Shown: in pieces, positions 55,997 through 64,000 of the stretch
Layout of the letters: every line of letters starts with the position of its first letter
Position numbering within the stretch: position 1 is the stretch's first letter
Source: Semisulcospira habei
Taxonomy: Eukaryota > Mollusca > Gastropoda > Semisulcospiridae
DNA length: 64,000 nt
Assembly: GCA_036245525.1 (NCBI GenBank)
Contig: BTPG01000003.1
Span: forward strand, 159,344,883-159,408,882
Reading direction: 5' to 3'
Notes under the pieces: model-generated
Databases searched by the model: none
Seen by the model: the letters and a program-made list of their open reading frames with translations, nothing else
Told to the model about the DNA's origin: nothing
Position numbers and translations under genes: made by a program

Positions 55997-56300
55997 GGGT
56001 TATTTTCACTGTGAGGAAAATCCCAACGCAATAAAGAAACACGCTTAGAAAAGACATTTACAGCATAATAAATTCTGTCTGTAACTGTCTTTTCTAAATG
56101 TGTTTCCTTCTTCGATGAGACTTTTCTTGTATTTTCACAAGCTTGGCTTAGGGTTATTTTCACTTTGAGGAAAATCTGATCGCAAGAAAGAAACACTCTT
56201 AGAAACGACAATTACAATACAATAAACTGTGTCTGTAATTGTCCTTTCTTAGCGTGTTTCTTTCTTCGTTGGGATTTTCGTTGCAATTTTACAAGCTTGG
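55997..56300. repeat. HpJ: two palindromic units of about 155 bp in tandem
   Basis: Both units begin GGGTTATTTTCACT and end CAAGCTTGG. Unit 1 pairs AAAGAAACACGCTTAGAAAA with TTTTCTAAATGTGTTTCCTT. Unit 2 pairs AAAGAAACACTCTTAGAAAC with CTTTCTTAGCGTGTTTCTTT. A third, diverged unit is at 61376. Confidence 0.85.
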
Positions 56301-56672
56301 CAGTCACCTTTATGGTCTGGATTTTTTGTTTCGGTCTGGACTTTATTTTTTTAAATTTTCACTGTGGAATTTAAGCAAGCATAAACAGATCAGCACTCTC
56401 GCACAAACTCGCGGAAACTAAATCACTGGCACTACCCCTTGAGCTTAGTCAATCCATCTCCGGCAACACAAAGCATCTGTCTATCGAACGAAAATGCGAG
56501 TGATACTGGCTTTGTCAGGGACAAAAAGAAGTTGCGTTTTACACGCAACCCCTTGGCTCGGGTTTGACAGCTTCCGCTTCAGCAGCTCAAACCCGGTACC
56601 GTCAGCTTTTTCAGCGCTAGAGTCAAGTGTAACCAAATGTGGAGAGTGCCGACTAACTACACAGTCCAAGCT
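56301..56672. other. Unassigned
   Basis: Contains a palindromic pair GAAGTTGCGTTTTACACGCA and a weak HpB-like scrap (GGCACTACCCCTTGAGCTTA) near 56429. No gene. Confidence 0.45.
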
Positions 56673-57132
56673 CAGGGGCGGATCAATTAACTCGAGGAGT
56701 GGGGTGGGTGGGAGGTTCCAACTTTTTGTTTGGGACCTTCAACTGACCTGATACAAAAGGCCTCCCCGACGCTAGACCTTTCTTCCAGGGTCCGAAACAT
56801 CGAAAACGGGAGGGGGGGGGGGGGGGGGGGGGGGAGGAGGGGGGGGGGGAGGGAAGGAGGAGGAAGTGGACAGAAGGTGCGTGCGTGTTAAGACTCTCGC
56901 CATTCGCCAATATCAAACAACGGAGGAGAGGGGGGGGGGGGGGGCAAACACCCCCAAAAAAGACTCTGTTGTAGCATTTTAAAGAGTTTTGGGTCAGGAG
57001 AGGGGGTAGGGGGGTTTGGGGGTAGAGGGGTGGGTGGGTGGGTGGGGGGGGGGGGGTCCGGAACTCCTGTAACCCCCCCCCACCCACACACACACACACA
57101 CACACACATCCATCCCCCCAAATCCGCCCCTA
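56673..57132. mobile_element. hAT-like MITE copy 2, expanded by G-runs
   Basis: Ends CAGGGGCGGATCAATTAACT and AAATCCGCCCCTAA. Interior words GGTTCCAACTTTTTGTTTGG and CCTCCCCGACGCTAGACCTT match copy 1. Longer because of G-runs at 56810-56850, 56930-56945 and 57000-57060 and a short (CA)n. Confidence 0.75.
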
Positions 57133-57312
57133 ACGCTTGCGGGGAGTTGGCTAGACCTGGAGCCGAATTCAAAGACAGTGCCTGATCAGCTTGACGCCTT
57201 GCGAAGGCTCAATTTACCTCGACAAAACAGTACCTTTTCCGTCATGGCAGTAGTTCCTGAGTAGCATGGGCCGAGGACGTGCTTCGCGAAGTGTAAGTGC
57301 CAGTTTCAGGTA
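57133..57312. other. HpB debris
   Basis: TTCAAAGACAGTGCCTGATC and AGCTTGACGCC at 57168-57199 are an HpB opening arm without its partner. Confidence 0.5.
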
Positions 57313-57396
57313 TTAACCCTTTGGCTGTCGGTCGCGCTTTTTGTCGAGGTGACTGATTCATGCAGGAATCACCTCGACAAAAAGCGCGACCGACAG
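57313..57396. mobile_element. HpD hairpin, right end replaced
   Basis: TTAACCCTTTGGCTGTCGGT and CGCGCTTTTTGTCGAGGTGA open (TTAA 57313-57316); TCACCTCGACAAAAAGCGCG and ACCGACAG close. The expected CCAAAGGGTTAA is missing and the next palindrome begins. Confidence 0.87.
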
Positions 57397-57614
57397 TCGA
57401 TTCGGCATTTTGTAGACTGACTCAGGCAGTGCCCTTGAGCTATACCGGACGAACTGACCCTTTGGCTGTCGGTCGCGCTTTTTGTCGAGGTGATTCCTGC
57501 ATGAATCACCTCGACAAAAAGCGCGACCGACAGCCAAAGGGTCAGTTCGTCCGGTATAGCTCAAGGGCACTGCCTGATTAACATTAAGTCAGTCTACAAA
57601 ATGCTGAATCGACT
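57397..57614. repeat. Nested palindrome: HpD at the centre of a larger inverted repeat
   Basis: The centre lies between 57500 and 57501 (GATTCCTGC|ATGAATC). The inner 83 bases are an HpD. Outside it, TCAGGCAGTGCCCTTGAGCT and ATACCGGACGAACTGACCC pair with GGGTCAGTTCGTCCGGTATA and GCTCAAGGGCACTGCCTGAT. Then TCGATTCGGCATTTTGTAGA pairs with TCTACAAAATGCTGAATCGA. A 10-base insert, holding TTAA, unbalances the right arm. Confidence 0.93.
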
Positions 57615-57884
57615 CGACAGTACCGTCCAAGTGTGTATACATAGTGCTTAATTAATGTATTACTTTGACATTTACAACTGATCCAAGTATCATTCAAGAC
57701 AAAATCATGATGGTTAAAGGGTAGCGCCTGGCTAAGCCGACCTGATCGGGCCCTGTCCTTTACCAATCATGATCGACGGCGCCAAGCAAGCTAGCCAGTC
57801 AAACCGAGCAAGGTCCATCCATCCCTTGTTACAATGAATGTGTCTGCTAAGCTGAACAGAGCCACGGAGCCTACGCTGAAAGGA
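57615..57884. other. HpB debris, otherwise unassigned
   Basis: AAAGGGTAGCGCCTGGCTAA and CGGCGCCAAGCAAGCTAGCC at 57717-57797 are eroded HpB arms. Confidence 0.5.
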
Positions 57885-58005
57885 GCTACCCAGTAAATAA
57901 ACATTACTAGGGCCGATGTAGGCTGTTGTTGGCTCGCGCACAGCCTTGCGCGAGCCAACAACAGCCGACGTCGGCCGACCGAGTACCGTTCGCATACTGG
58001 GTAGT
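57885..58005. repeat. HpH-type hairpin, long form
   Basis: The outer GCTACCCAGTA faces TACTGGGTAG. The inner GGCTGTTGTTGGCTCGCGCA pairs 20/20 with TGCGCGAGCCAACAACAGCC. GGGCCGATGTA versus CGACGTCGGCC marks HpH. Confidence 0.9.
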
Positions 58006-58392
<387 letters not shown>

Positions 58393-58400
58393 CAAGCATA

Positions 58401-58404
<4 letters not shown>

Positions 58405-58465
<61 letters not shown>
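58405..58465. repeat. (CT)n microsatellite at LINE-T 5' junction
   Basis: About 30 CT units directly before LINE-T 6. Confidence 0.97.
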
Positions 58466-58467
<2 letters not shown>

Positions 58468-59845
58468 GCTTTGGTTCACCTGGTTGACCTGGTTGATAGA
58501 TGGTTAACTGCTATGAATAATGGGCAAATGACTGGAGCGGTATTTTTGAACCTTTCAAAAGCTTTTGATCTTGCCAACCATGATCTTTTTATTAAAAAAA
58601 CTTGCTGCCTATCAGCTGAGTGATGACACCCTTGCCTTCATTACATCATATCCAAACAGGCGCACACAGTACGTCTGTGTGAATGGTACAAACTCACGTG
58701 ACGGGGTGATAGAGCACGGAGTACCACAAGGATCTGTCCTCGGTCCATTATTAATTTCAGTTTTTATAAACGATTTTCCCTTACATATATCCGACTCTTG
58801 ACGTGTCATCGTCAAATGTATCTTGTATAACCCAGTCCCTACAAAGCGGCCTGAATGATGTTTCCACATGGTGTCAAAACAATTATACGATTCCAAATCC
58901 TACTAAGACCAAACGTATGTTAATTACTACTAGACTGACAAAAGCATCAGCTTAACCCGACTCCCCTACAGCTCTGTTTGAATGGACAGTCTGTTCAGCA
59001 AGTCAATGAACAACGTGTGCTTGGAAACATCATTGATGACAAACTATGTTGACAAAGCCATATTACCAAAGTGTGTAAAACAATATCAAAACAACTTATT
59101 CTTACTGTCAAAATTAAGATATTTTACTAACGAACTAACAAGGAAACGTTTTTACTGTGCCCATATTCAGCCATATCTGGATTATGCCTCTTCCGTTTGG
59201 GATTGGAGCAGTGATGCTAATCTCAAACGGATGAATCCGCTTCACAGGCGGGCAATCAAATTAATCGTTGACAGACCCATGCAAGTCATTAGTACTGATT
59301 ACAAGTTCAAGCTGTTGGATATCCTGCCACTTGACAAGCAGTTCATTTATAAGTTGGTACTCATGCGCAAAAATCACCCTCTCAGACTCACCAGCCTATC
59401 TCTCTAATTTGTCCGCACTTGACCACAGATCTAGTCGAACATCAGGGAACAATCTGGTAGTACCAAGGCCCCACTTAGATATTTACAAGACGTCCCTCTC
59501 CTACTCTGGTACAAAATTATGGAACACAGTTCCTGCAGACATTAAAGCAGCACCTTCTTTACGAACGTTTAAGAACCAACTGCATAAATTTATTAAGAAC
59601 ATGTGAAAACATATTGTTCATATTTTTCTTTCAAATACCGTCATTGACTGCAGAAACATTTCCATATTCATATTCAGGTATCATAATACTTTAGACTTGC
59701 TGAGGTATTCTTTGTCATTTCTTTTGTTTTGAAACCTCAGCGGAAAAAAGTCATGCCTTCTTTATGTCTTCTAATATGTTCTAGCATATTTGTATAACGT
59801 CATAACTTTTTACTGTTTAATGTTCGATGCTTTGCTTGGTGTCAG

Positions 59846-59936
<91 letters not shown>

Positions 59937-59985
59937 TTTAGGGGTGGTTTTCTTTGATAATGAGCAACGGCAGGTGACAAAAATG

Positions 59986-59992
<7 letters not shown>
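58466..59992 (+). mobile_element. LINE-T fragment 6, between two (CT)n arrays
   Basis: 5'-truncated at the (CT)n of 58465, with RT coding remains to 59606, a 3' UTR holding a (GT)n run at 59849-59934, and the end GGTGACAAAAATGACAAT passing directly into (CT)n at 59993. The element sense is the TC strand. Confidence 0.9.
58530..59606 (+). pseudogene. LINE-T 6 reverse-transcriptase remnant, multiply broken
   Basis: Recognisable blocks in order, in more than one frame: AVFLNLSKAFDLANHDLF; HGVPQGSVLGPLLISVFIND ending at a stop near 58801; LTRKRFYCAHIQPYLDYASS with VWDWSSDANLKRMNPLHRRA; and PRPHLDIYKTSLSYSGTKLW, ending TGA at 59604-59606. The FADD box is not in an open frame. Homologous to LINE-T 4 throughout but clearly diverged. 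Confidence 0.87.

Positions 59993-60050
<58 letters not shown>
59993..60050. repeat. (CT)n microsatellite at LINE-T 6 3' end
   Basis: About 29 CT units followed by a short C-run. Confidence 0.97.
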
Positions 60051-60053
<3 letters not shown>

Positions 60054-60551
60054 CCCCCCCCCACCCCACCTCTCTTTTTGTAGCGTGTGTGTACCTTGGC
60101 AGAGGGAGGCGGTATGAGCATGTCAGACCATCCCACCTTGATCTTATTACTAGCACATGCCAGTCTCTCCTGCCGTTACATCAATCACCAGCACAATCAA
60201 CAGCGCAACTTACAGGCTCAGTCCCCCAAATGGCGTAGCTGCACCTGACTTGAAAACTATAATGACGTTTATGTAACATAAAGGTCCAAGTGGTGGTTGG
60301 GTCATTAGTCACACAATTGTTTGCTTGTTGTCTCTATAAATGGGCATAGTCATACAAGGACATCATGACATGGGTAATTTTTCTTTCTGCTTTTCAAATT
60401 ATAAGTTAATTTTCACTGCCATTTAAACCCTTTGACTGCCAGTGGACGCGGATTTCGCGTCTGAAATCCCATTTCACACCGACCGACATTATTCGCGTGA
60501 AAAACACAAATGAAATGGGACCAGACGTGGGCGCAAAGAACACGGGACTAA
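60051..60551. other. Unassigned; HpA MITE left end near 60425
   Basis: ACCCTTTGACTGCCAGTGGA near 60426 resembles the outer end of the HpA/HpD MITEs; GACGCGGATTTCGCGTC at 60444-60460 is a short stem. No gene. Confidence 0.45.
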
Positions 60552-60615
60552 CAAGAGACATAAATCCTCATGAGCCCCCGCGACAGCGGGGGCTCATGAG
60601 GATTTATGTCTCTTG
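60552..60615. repeat. HpA hairpin, perfect 30-bp stem
   Basis: All 30 bases pair around GACA. CAAGAGACATAAATCCTCAT differs from the common GAGGCATAGATCC at two positions, both matched on the other arm (GGATTTATGTC). Confidence 0.96.
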
Positions 60616-60691
60616 CAGATGGCTAGCGTTCGTCTTGCCCCCCCCTCCCCCCCCCCCCCCCCCCCCCCCCCGGAACTTTCACGCTCGACCC

Positions 60692-60722
60692 TACACTGGT
60701 TGTCTCCGTCGATTCGCGAGCG
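60692..60722. repeat. HpK opening arm only
   Basis: ACACTGGTTGTCTCCGTCGA plus TTCGCGAG without its closing arm; preceded by a long C-run (60641-60672). Confidence 0.6.
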
Positions 60723-60791
60723 AGTATGGCCAGCCAGCGTTGGTATACCCATGTTCAGCTGTGAACACGTTCACTGTTTCATGGGCACATG

Positions 60792-61097
60792 TTGAGTCCG
60801 AAATAGCTGAGGCGGTTAAGCGTCGGAGCAGGAGCGCGAAGGGAATCGCCGGGTCGTGGGTTCGAATCCCCGGTAGCTGGACTCGCAATCCAGGGGGAAA
60901 AGTCGGGCTTGTTCCATAGCGTGTCCATTGAAAGGTCCTGGTAAATAAAAGTGGCACAGTTGGAGTGCGCCTGAGTTGATCAGGTGTTCAGGTCGTACTC
61001 CATAGGCAATAAATTTCCCTGTCCCCCATAACCCGCCCGTCAGGGCCGTCCGTTATCACTTCGGTGCCGTGGACGTTAAACCCCGAACTAACCAAAC
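60792..61097 (+). mobile_element. SINE-1 copy, 12-bp target-site duplication
   Basis: GAGTCCGAAATAGCTGAGGC (A box), CGTGGGTTCGAATCCCCGGT (canonical B box), body and tail GACGTTAAACCCCGAACTAA. CATGGGCACATG flanks it at 60780-60791 and 61098-61109. It is tRNA-like in its first 75 bases only, so not a tRNA gene. Confidence 0.95.
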
Positions 61098-61109
61098 CAT
61101 GGGCACATG

Positions 61110-61375
61110 CGGCCGTGCGTAGGCCTACAGCCCACAGACACACCAACTCTTCACTGAGTGCGACATAGAAAACATAGAGTACTGCCATAGATGGAATCTC
61201 AACAGTTAGCGTTAGGATAGTGAAAACTGAATTTGGCACTACCTTGGACTATCAGGGTCGTTCCATTTCCCATACTGACCTGATCTTTACAGACGATCCG
61301 AAAGTTGCAGAGGTCAAAATCCAGACGAGAAAGGTGACTGCCAAGCGTGTACAATGCACAGAAAAGCTCAACAGA
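61110..61375. other. Unassigned, HpB half
   Basis: GGCACTACCTTGGACTATCA with GGGTCGTTCCATTTCC at 61233-61270 is an HpB closing arm. No gene. Confidence 0.5.
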
Positions 61376-61522
61376 GAAGAAGCACGCTTAAAGAGGCCCA
61401 TTACAACACAATTAATAGACAGAAACGCGCTTAAAAGGACAATACAACACAGTGTATTCATAAATTGTGTCATAATCAGTTGTTCTCTTTAAGCGTGTTT
61501 CTTTCTTTCTTGGGCTTTTCAC
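61376..61522. repeat. HpJ unit
   Basis: AGAAGCACGCTTAAAGAGG opposite TCTCTTTAAGCGTGTTTCTT, inner ACAACACAATTAAT / ATAAATTGTGTCATAA; ends CTTGGGCTTTTCACTGCG. An internal GAAACGCGCTTAAAAGGACA repeats the opening arm. Confidence 0.78.
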
Positions 61523-61624
61523 TGCGAAAGTCAGCATGAGGGACTCAACGTCTTGCCTCTGCACAACTGGTGTTTTCCGCTCTATCAGGTGAGCGTCCTC
61601 AGCGGCAACTCATTTAAACTGTAT

Positions 61625-61682
61625 ACTGGTCTGTCGTTTTGGACGTTACGGCTTGAGGCCGTAAGGTCCAAAGTCCCAGGCC
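61625..61682. repeat. HpF hairpin
   Basis: ACTGGTCTGTCGTTTTGGAC plus GTTACGGCTTGA faces GGCCGTAAGGTCCAAAGTCC plus CAGG. Confidence 0.85.
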
Positions 61683-61901
61683 AACACACATGACTAATAC
61701 GTAGGCCGTCTGCTCTTACCCCCACCACCCTCGCACCCAAGCTACAAGAAGCAACAATTCACTGTCTCAGTGCTAATTACGTACGGCAGACGCTAATTCT
61801 GTCAGAAGACAACCACTTACAGACTCTTACAGCCAGAAAGGTGGGCGAGTGTGAATTTCGTGATCCTTGAAGATTATCTTAAGGACAGATGCACTTTAGA
61901 T

Positions 61902-61997
61902 ATTCACCCTTTGGCTGCGGTAGCGCTTTTTGTCCAGGTGATTCCTATCGGAATCACAGCGACAAAAAGCGCTACCGACACTGTATGAGGCAAAGGG
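61902..61997. repeat. HpD hairpin, TTAA lost
   Basis: TTCACCCTTTGGCTGCGGTA and GCGCTTTTTGTCCAGGTGAT open; AATCACAGCGACAAAAAGCG and CTACCGACA close. The outer ends are degraded (TTCA; GGGAAA). Confidence 0.82.
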
Positions 61998-62182
61998 AAA
62001 CTTGTGAACGCGTTGACGCTCTATGTCGATGGCATTGGTATGCAAGATAAATTTTGGCTCGAAGTCGTGTTTTGATGCGGTTGCTTTTTCTCATTTTTAG
62101 ACGAAATGTGCAATAGCTCAATAGGAAATGGTCATAAGCGCCTTGTGAACAAAACCACGACCACATCGCATACGCCGGCAAA

Positions 62183-62242
62183 CTGGATTAAAAGCCCGGA
62201 CAAATATGCGATATCGCATGTTTGTTGTAGCTTTTAATCCAC
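62183..62242. repeat. HpG hairpin
   Basis: TGGATTAAAAGCCCGGACAA pairs in part with TTTGTTGTAGCTTTTAATCC around the palindrome ATATGCGATATCGCATGT. Confidence 0.83.
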
Positions 62243-62940
62243 TGTTTGCGTCAAAAGAAGCGCAGCAGAGTTTGACCTACTGTGGCCGGGAAATCGTCTC
62301 AGTATTGCTGAAGGGACATTTCTCGTCAGTCTGGAAAAGACAAAAACCTGAACAAAGGGTAGTGCCACTATGTTGTTCACCTGGTCCAGCCCGTAGCCCG
62401 GCCACAATCTCCACAGCCACAGAGCAAACTCGACGAGCGGATAAAGTCGATTAGCGCTGTCGATACGGTGCCAAACCAACATAAACCACGGCATCACCAA
62501 TTTGTTCGCGGCCCCGCACATGCATCAAAGTGAAGCATGAAAACCGGTTATTTATGGGGAACGGTAGACTAGAAGGAGGTAATGTTGCAACTTAACTGAT
62601 AAAGGTGCCGACATGTTGATAGTACATTAATGGCAAGATTCTGGGCATTTGCTGTCAAAACAGAGATGCTGCGATGATGGCTGAAACTGTTTTTTTTTGT
62701 TCAGTATTGGCTGCTGTTAACAGATGCATTTTGTAGTTGTTTTCGGTTGTTGCTGATGTTGCTGTTGCTGCTGCTGCTGTTGATGATGCCGATGCTGAAG
62801 TTGTTTTTATTGTTGCTGTTGCTCTGGGTCCTGTTGTTGATAACGCTAACTGCTGCTAATGATAAAGAAAAAGGTTATTTATACAGTAAATCTTGACTGA
62901 CCATGATAGATAAAGAGCAGTCCCACTCAGAGAAGCACCA
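62243..62940. other. Unassigned, with GTT/GCT-rich stretch
   Basis: HpG-type flank (GCGTCAAAAG, GTTTGACCTACTGTGGCCGG, GAAATCGTC) to about 62300. A degenerate (TGCTGT)n run spans 62700-62840. No gene. Confidence 0.45.
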
Positions 62941-63008
62941 TGATATCTCAAAGTTAGCGCCTGATTAGCTTGGCGCCTTCAGGCGTCAAGCTAATCAGGT
63001 GTGACCTG
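62941..63008. repeat. HpB hairpin, GCGCCTGATTAGC variant
   Basis: TAGCGCCTGATTAGCTTGGC and GCC pair with GGCGTCAAGCTAATCAGGTG. The CTGATTAGC/GCTAATCAG variant is shared with 55774 and is on both arms. Confidence 0.85.
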
Positions 63009-63480
63009 GTACACCCGGCCCTCATAACCCATCTGATGTAATTTTGTTTTTTGCATCACGACTTTGTTTGCAAAAGTGGTGTGTATTATTATTCAGTGGT
63101 TTTCCTTCAATGTAAGGTCTCGCAAGGTATTGCTTTCAGCGATGCCTGCGTTAGTCCGACCCCTCCGGCTCACTTCTAGACTACTAGGTATTCAGCATCT
63201 GTTCAGGGGACGCAACCGTATCAGCCGCCTCGTGGCTGTGTTCTATAGCGTGGGTTCTTAGAATGGCGATTAGCTTGTGTTTGTGACTAGGCATTCTAAG
63301 TTGAATATCTCTTCAATGTCGGTACCGATTGTTTTAAACCAAGATCCATAAGATTCAGCATGATAGTCCCGTTCATTGTCCAATTTATTTCTAGTCCGAT
63401 CGATTTTGGGTTAAACATTATTTTGGGATTTTGCACCCTTTACATCGACCAGGTCCCTGGAGAAAAGTCCTTTAAAAATT
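63009..63480. other. Unassigned
   Basis: Unique-looking sequence, no feature recognised. Confidence 0.4.
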
Positions 63481-63975
63481 CATAATTAATTCTAGCCGTC
63501 TTTAATCGAATTAATGTTTGATACTAGTGAAACTACATTCGTGGCTTGTTCATTAGTAACAAAGCGCAAGGTTCTAGCTCCAGTAGTATCAGAGCTATGG
63601 TCAGAAAACCAATCGCAAACTAGCACAAATTTCAGCATTTCCACTCCAACAGTACCGAGTTCTGAAAACGGTCGAGTGGTGCTTTCTTTGCGGCCCGCGC
63701 GCGCCCTACATAAAGCCCCGCATGCAGCGTAGCATTCATTCACCTCTGAGCCAGGCACAGACCACTTGTGCCATGTGAACCTTCATTTTGTGCGCGAATT
63801 TTGAACTGCATCCCGCTTGCAAGACTGAATATGTGAAGGACTCCTGTGCTGAGTTTTGCCTCTGCACTGCTTTAGTACTTGGTACAATAAACAAATGTCA
63901 TAGCGACCTCTTTGTTGACTCCTCCGTCACATGCCTCTGTGGCCTGTCAATCAAAATCAATTTCTTGTACCACCA
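63481..63975 (+). mobile_element. Possible solo LTR or left LTR at the window edge
   Basis: A TATA-like CCTACATAAAGCC at about 63706 is followed by CATTCATTCACCTCTGAGCC and CACAGACCACTTG (start-site-like), a polyadenylation signal ACAATAAACAAA at 63883, T/G-rich downstream sequence and the terminus CCACCCGGTTACA. That order is what an LTR (U3-R-U5) shows. The 5' boundary, primer-binding site and internal region are not visible, so an ordinary promoter is also possible. Confidence 0.3.
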
Positions 63976-64000
63976 CCCGGTTACACAGACACTAACTTTG

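Noticed and set aside
60792..60870. tRNA-like sequence with A and B boxes, also at 30395-30469, 36906-36965 and 14953-15012
   Set aside because: Each is the head of a longer dispersed SINE with a shared body and tail, so not called as a tRNA gene.
63514..63732. 72-codon open frame near the right edge
   Set aside because: Short, without domains, and overlaps the possible LTR promoter region.

Overview
The window looks like intergenic, repeat-saturated nuclear DNA from an invertebrate animal. A marine mollusc, possibly a gastropod, is the best guess. This rests on tRNA-headed SINEs with a 'gttaaacccgaactaac'-type tail, RTE- and CR1-like LINEs, long (GA)n/(TC)n, (GT)n and (AT)n arrays, and a very high density of small palindromic elements. 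The assignment is inference, not something the sequence proves. I see no convincing host protein-coding exon and no true tRNA, rRNA or CRISPR locus. All substantial open frames belong to retrotransposons or are read-through of microsatellites.

Autonomous-type elements. (1) 'LINE-X', 1085-5021 (+), is an apparently full-length non-LTR retrotransposon (endonuclease, reverse transcriptase, C-terminal zinc finger) with a perfect 39-bp target-site duplication and one frameshift; a 225-bp 3' piece lies at 8790-9014 (-). (2) 'RTE-Y', 17782-21136 (-), is an RTE-like element broken by a 4-bp tandem duplication. A nearly identical 886-bp piece of its 5' end, with the frame still open, lies at 9297-10182. 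(3) 'LINE-T' is a set of diverged, 5'-truncated CR1-like LINE pieces (25839-26722, 26857-27490, 44257-44615, 51590-53250, 54361-54977, 58466-59992). They sit in simple repeats, mostly (TC)n, and always run in the TC sense.

Non-autonomous elements. Three SINE families: SINE-1 at 30155, 43671 and 60792; SINE-2 at 12931 and 36906; SINE-3 at 14953. A 1.2-kb element 'R12' has copies at 5359, 10519 and 43311. A Harbinger-like MITE lies at 28387-28893 and two hAT-like MITEs at 17382 and 56673. The most striking content is a set of roughly 100 short palindromes, named here HpA to HpK. HpA, HpB, HpC and HpD all end in TTAA followed by a shared TTAACYCWTT-like terminus, which suggests one piggyBac-type mobiliser. 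Their arms often carry the same diagnostic substitutions on both sides, so hairpin pairing is kept while the sequence drifts.

Layout: 1-5.1 kb LINE-X and its target; 5.3-12.5 kb two R12 copies with HpA hairpins and the RTE-Y 5' fragment; 12.8-17.7 kb SINEs, microsatellites and hairpins; 17.8-21.1 kb RTE-Y; 21-25.6 kb hairpins; 25.7-27.7 kb nested LINE-T/(GA)n; 28-43 kb MITEs, SINEs and microsatellites; 43.3-45.1 kb R12 copy 3 with nested insertions; 45-51 kb TTAA hairpins; 51.5-60 kb three LINE-T pieces and hairpins; 60-64 kb SINE-1, hairpins and a possible LTR at the right edge.
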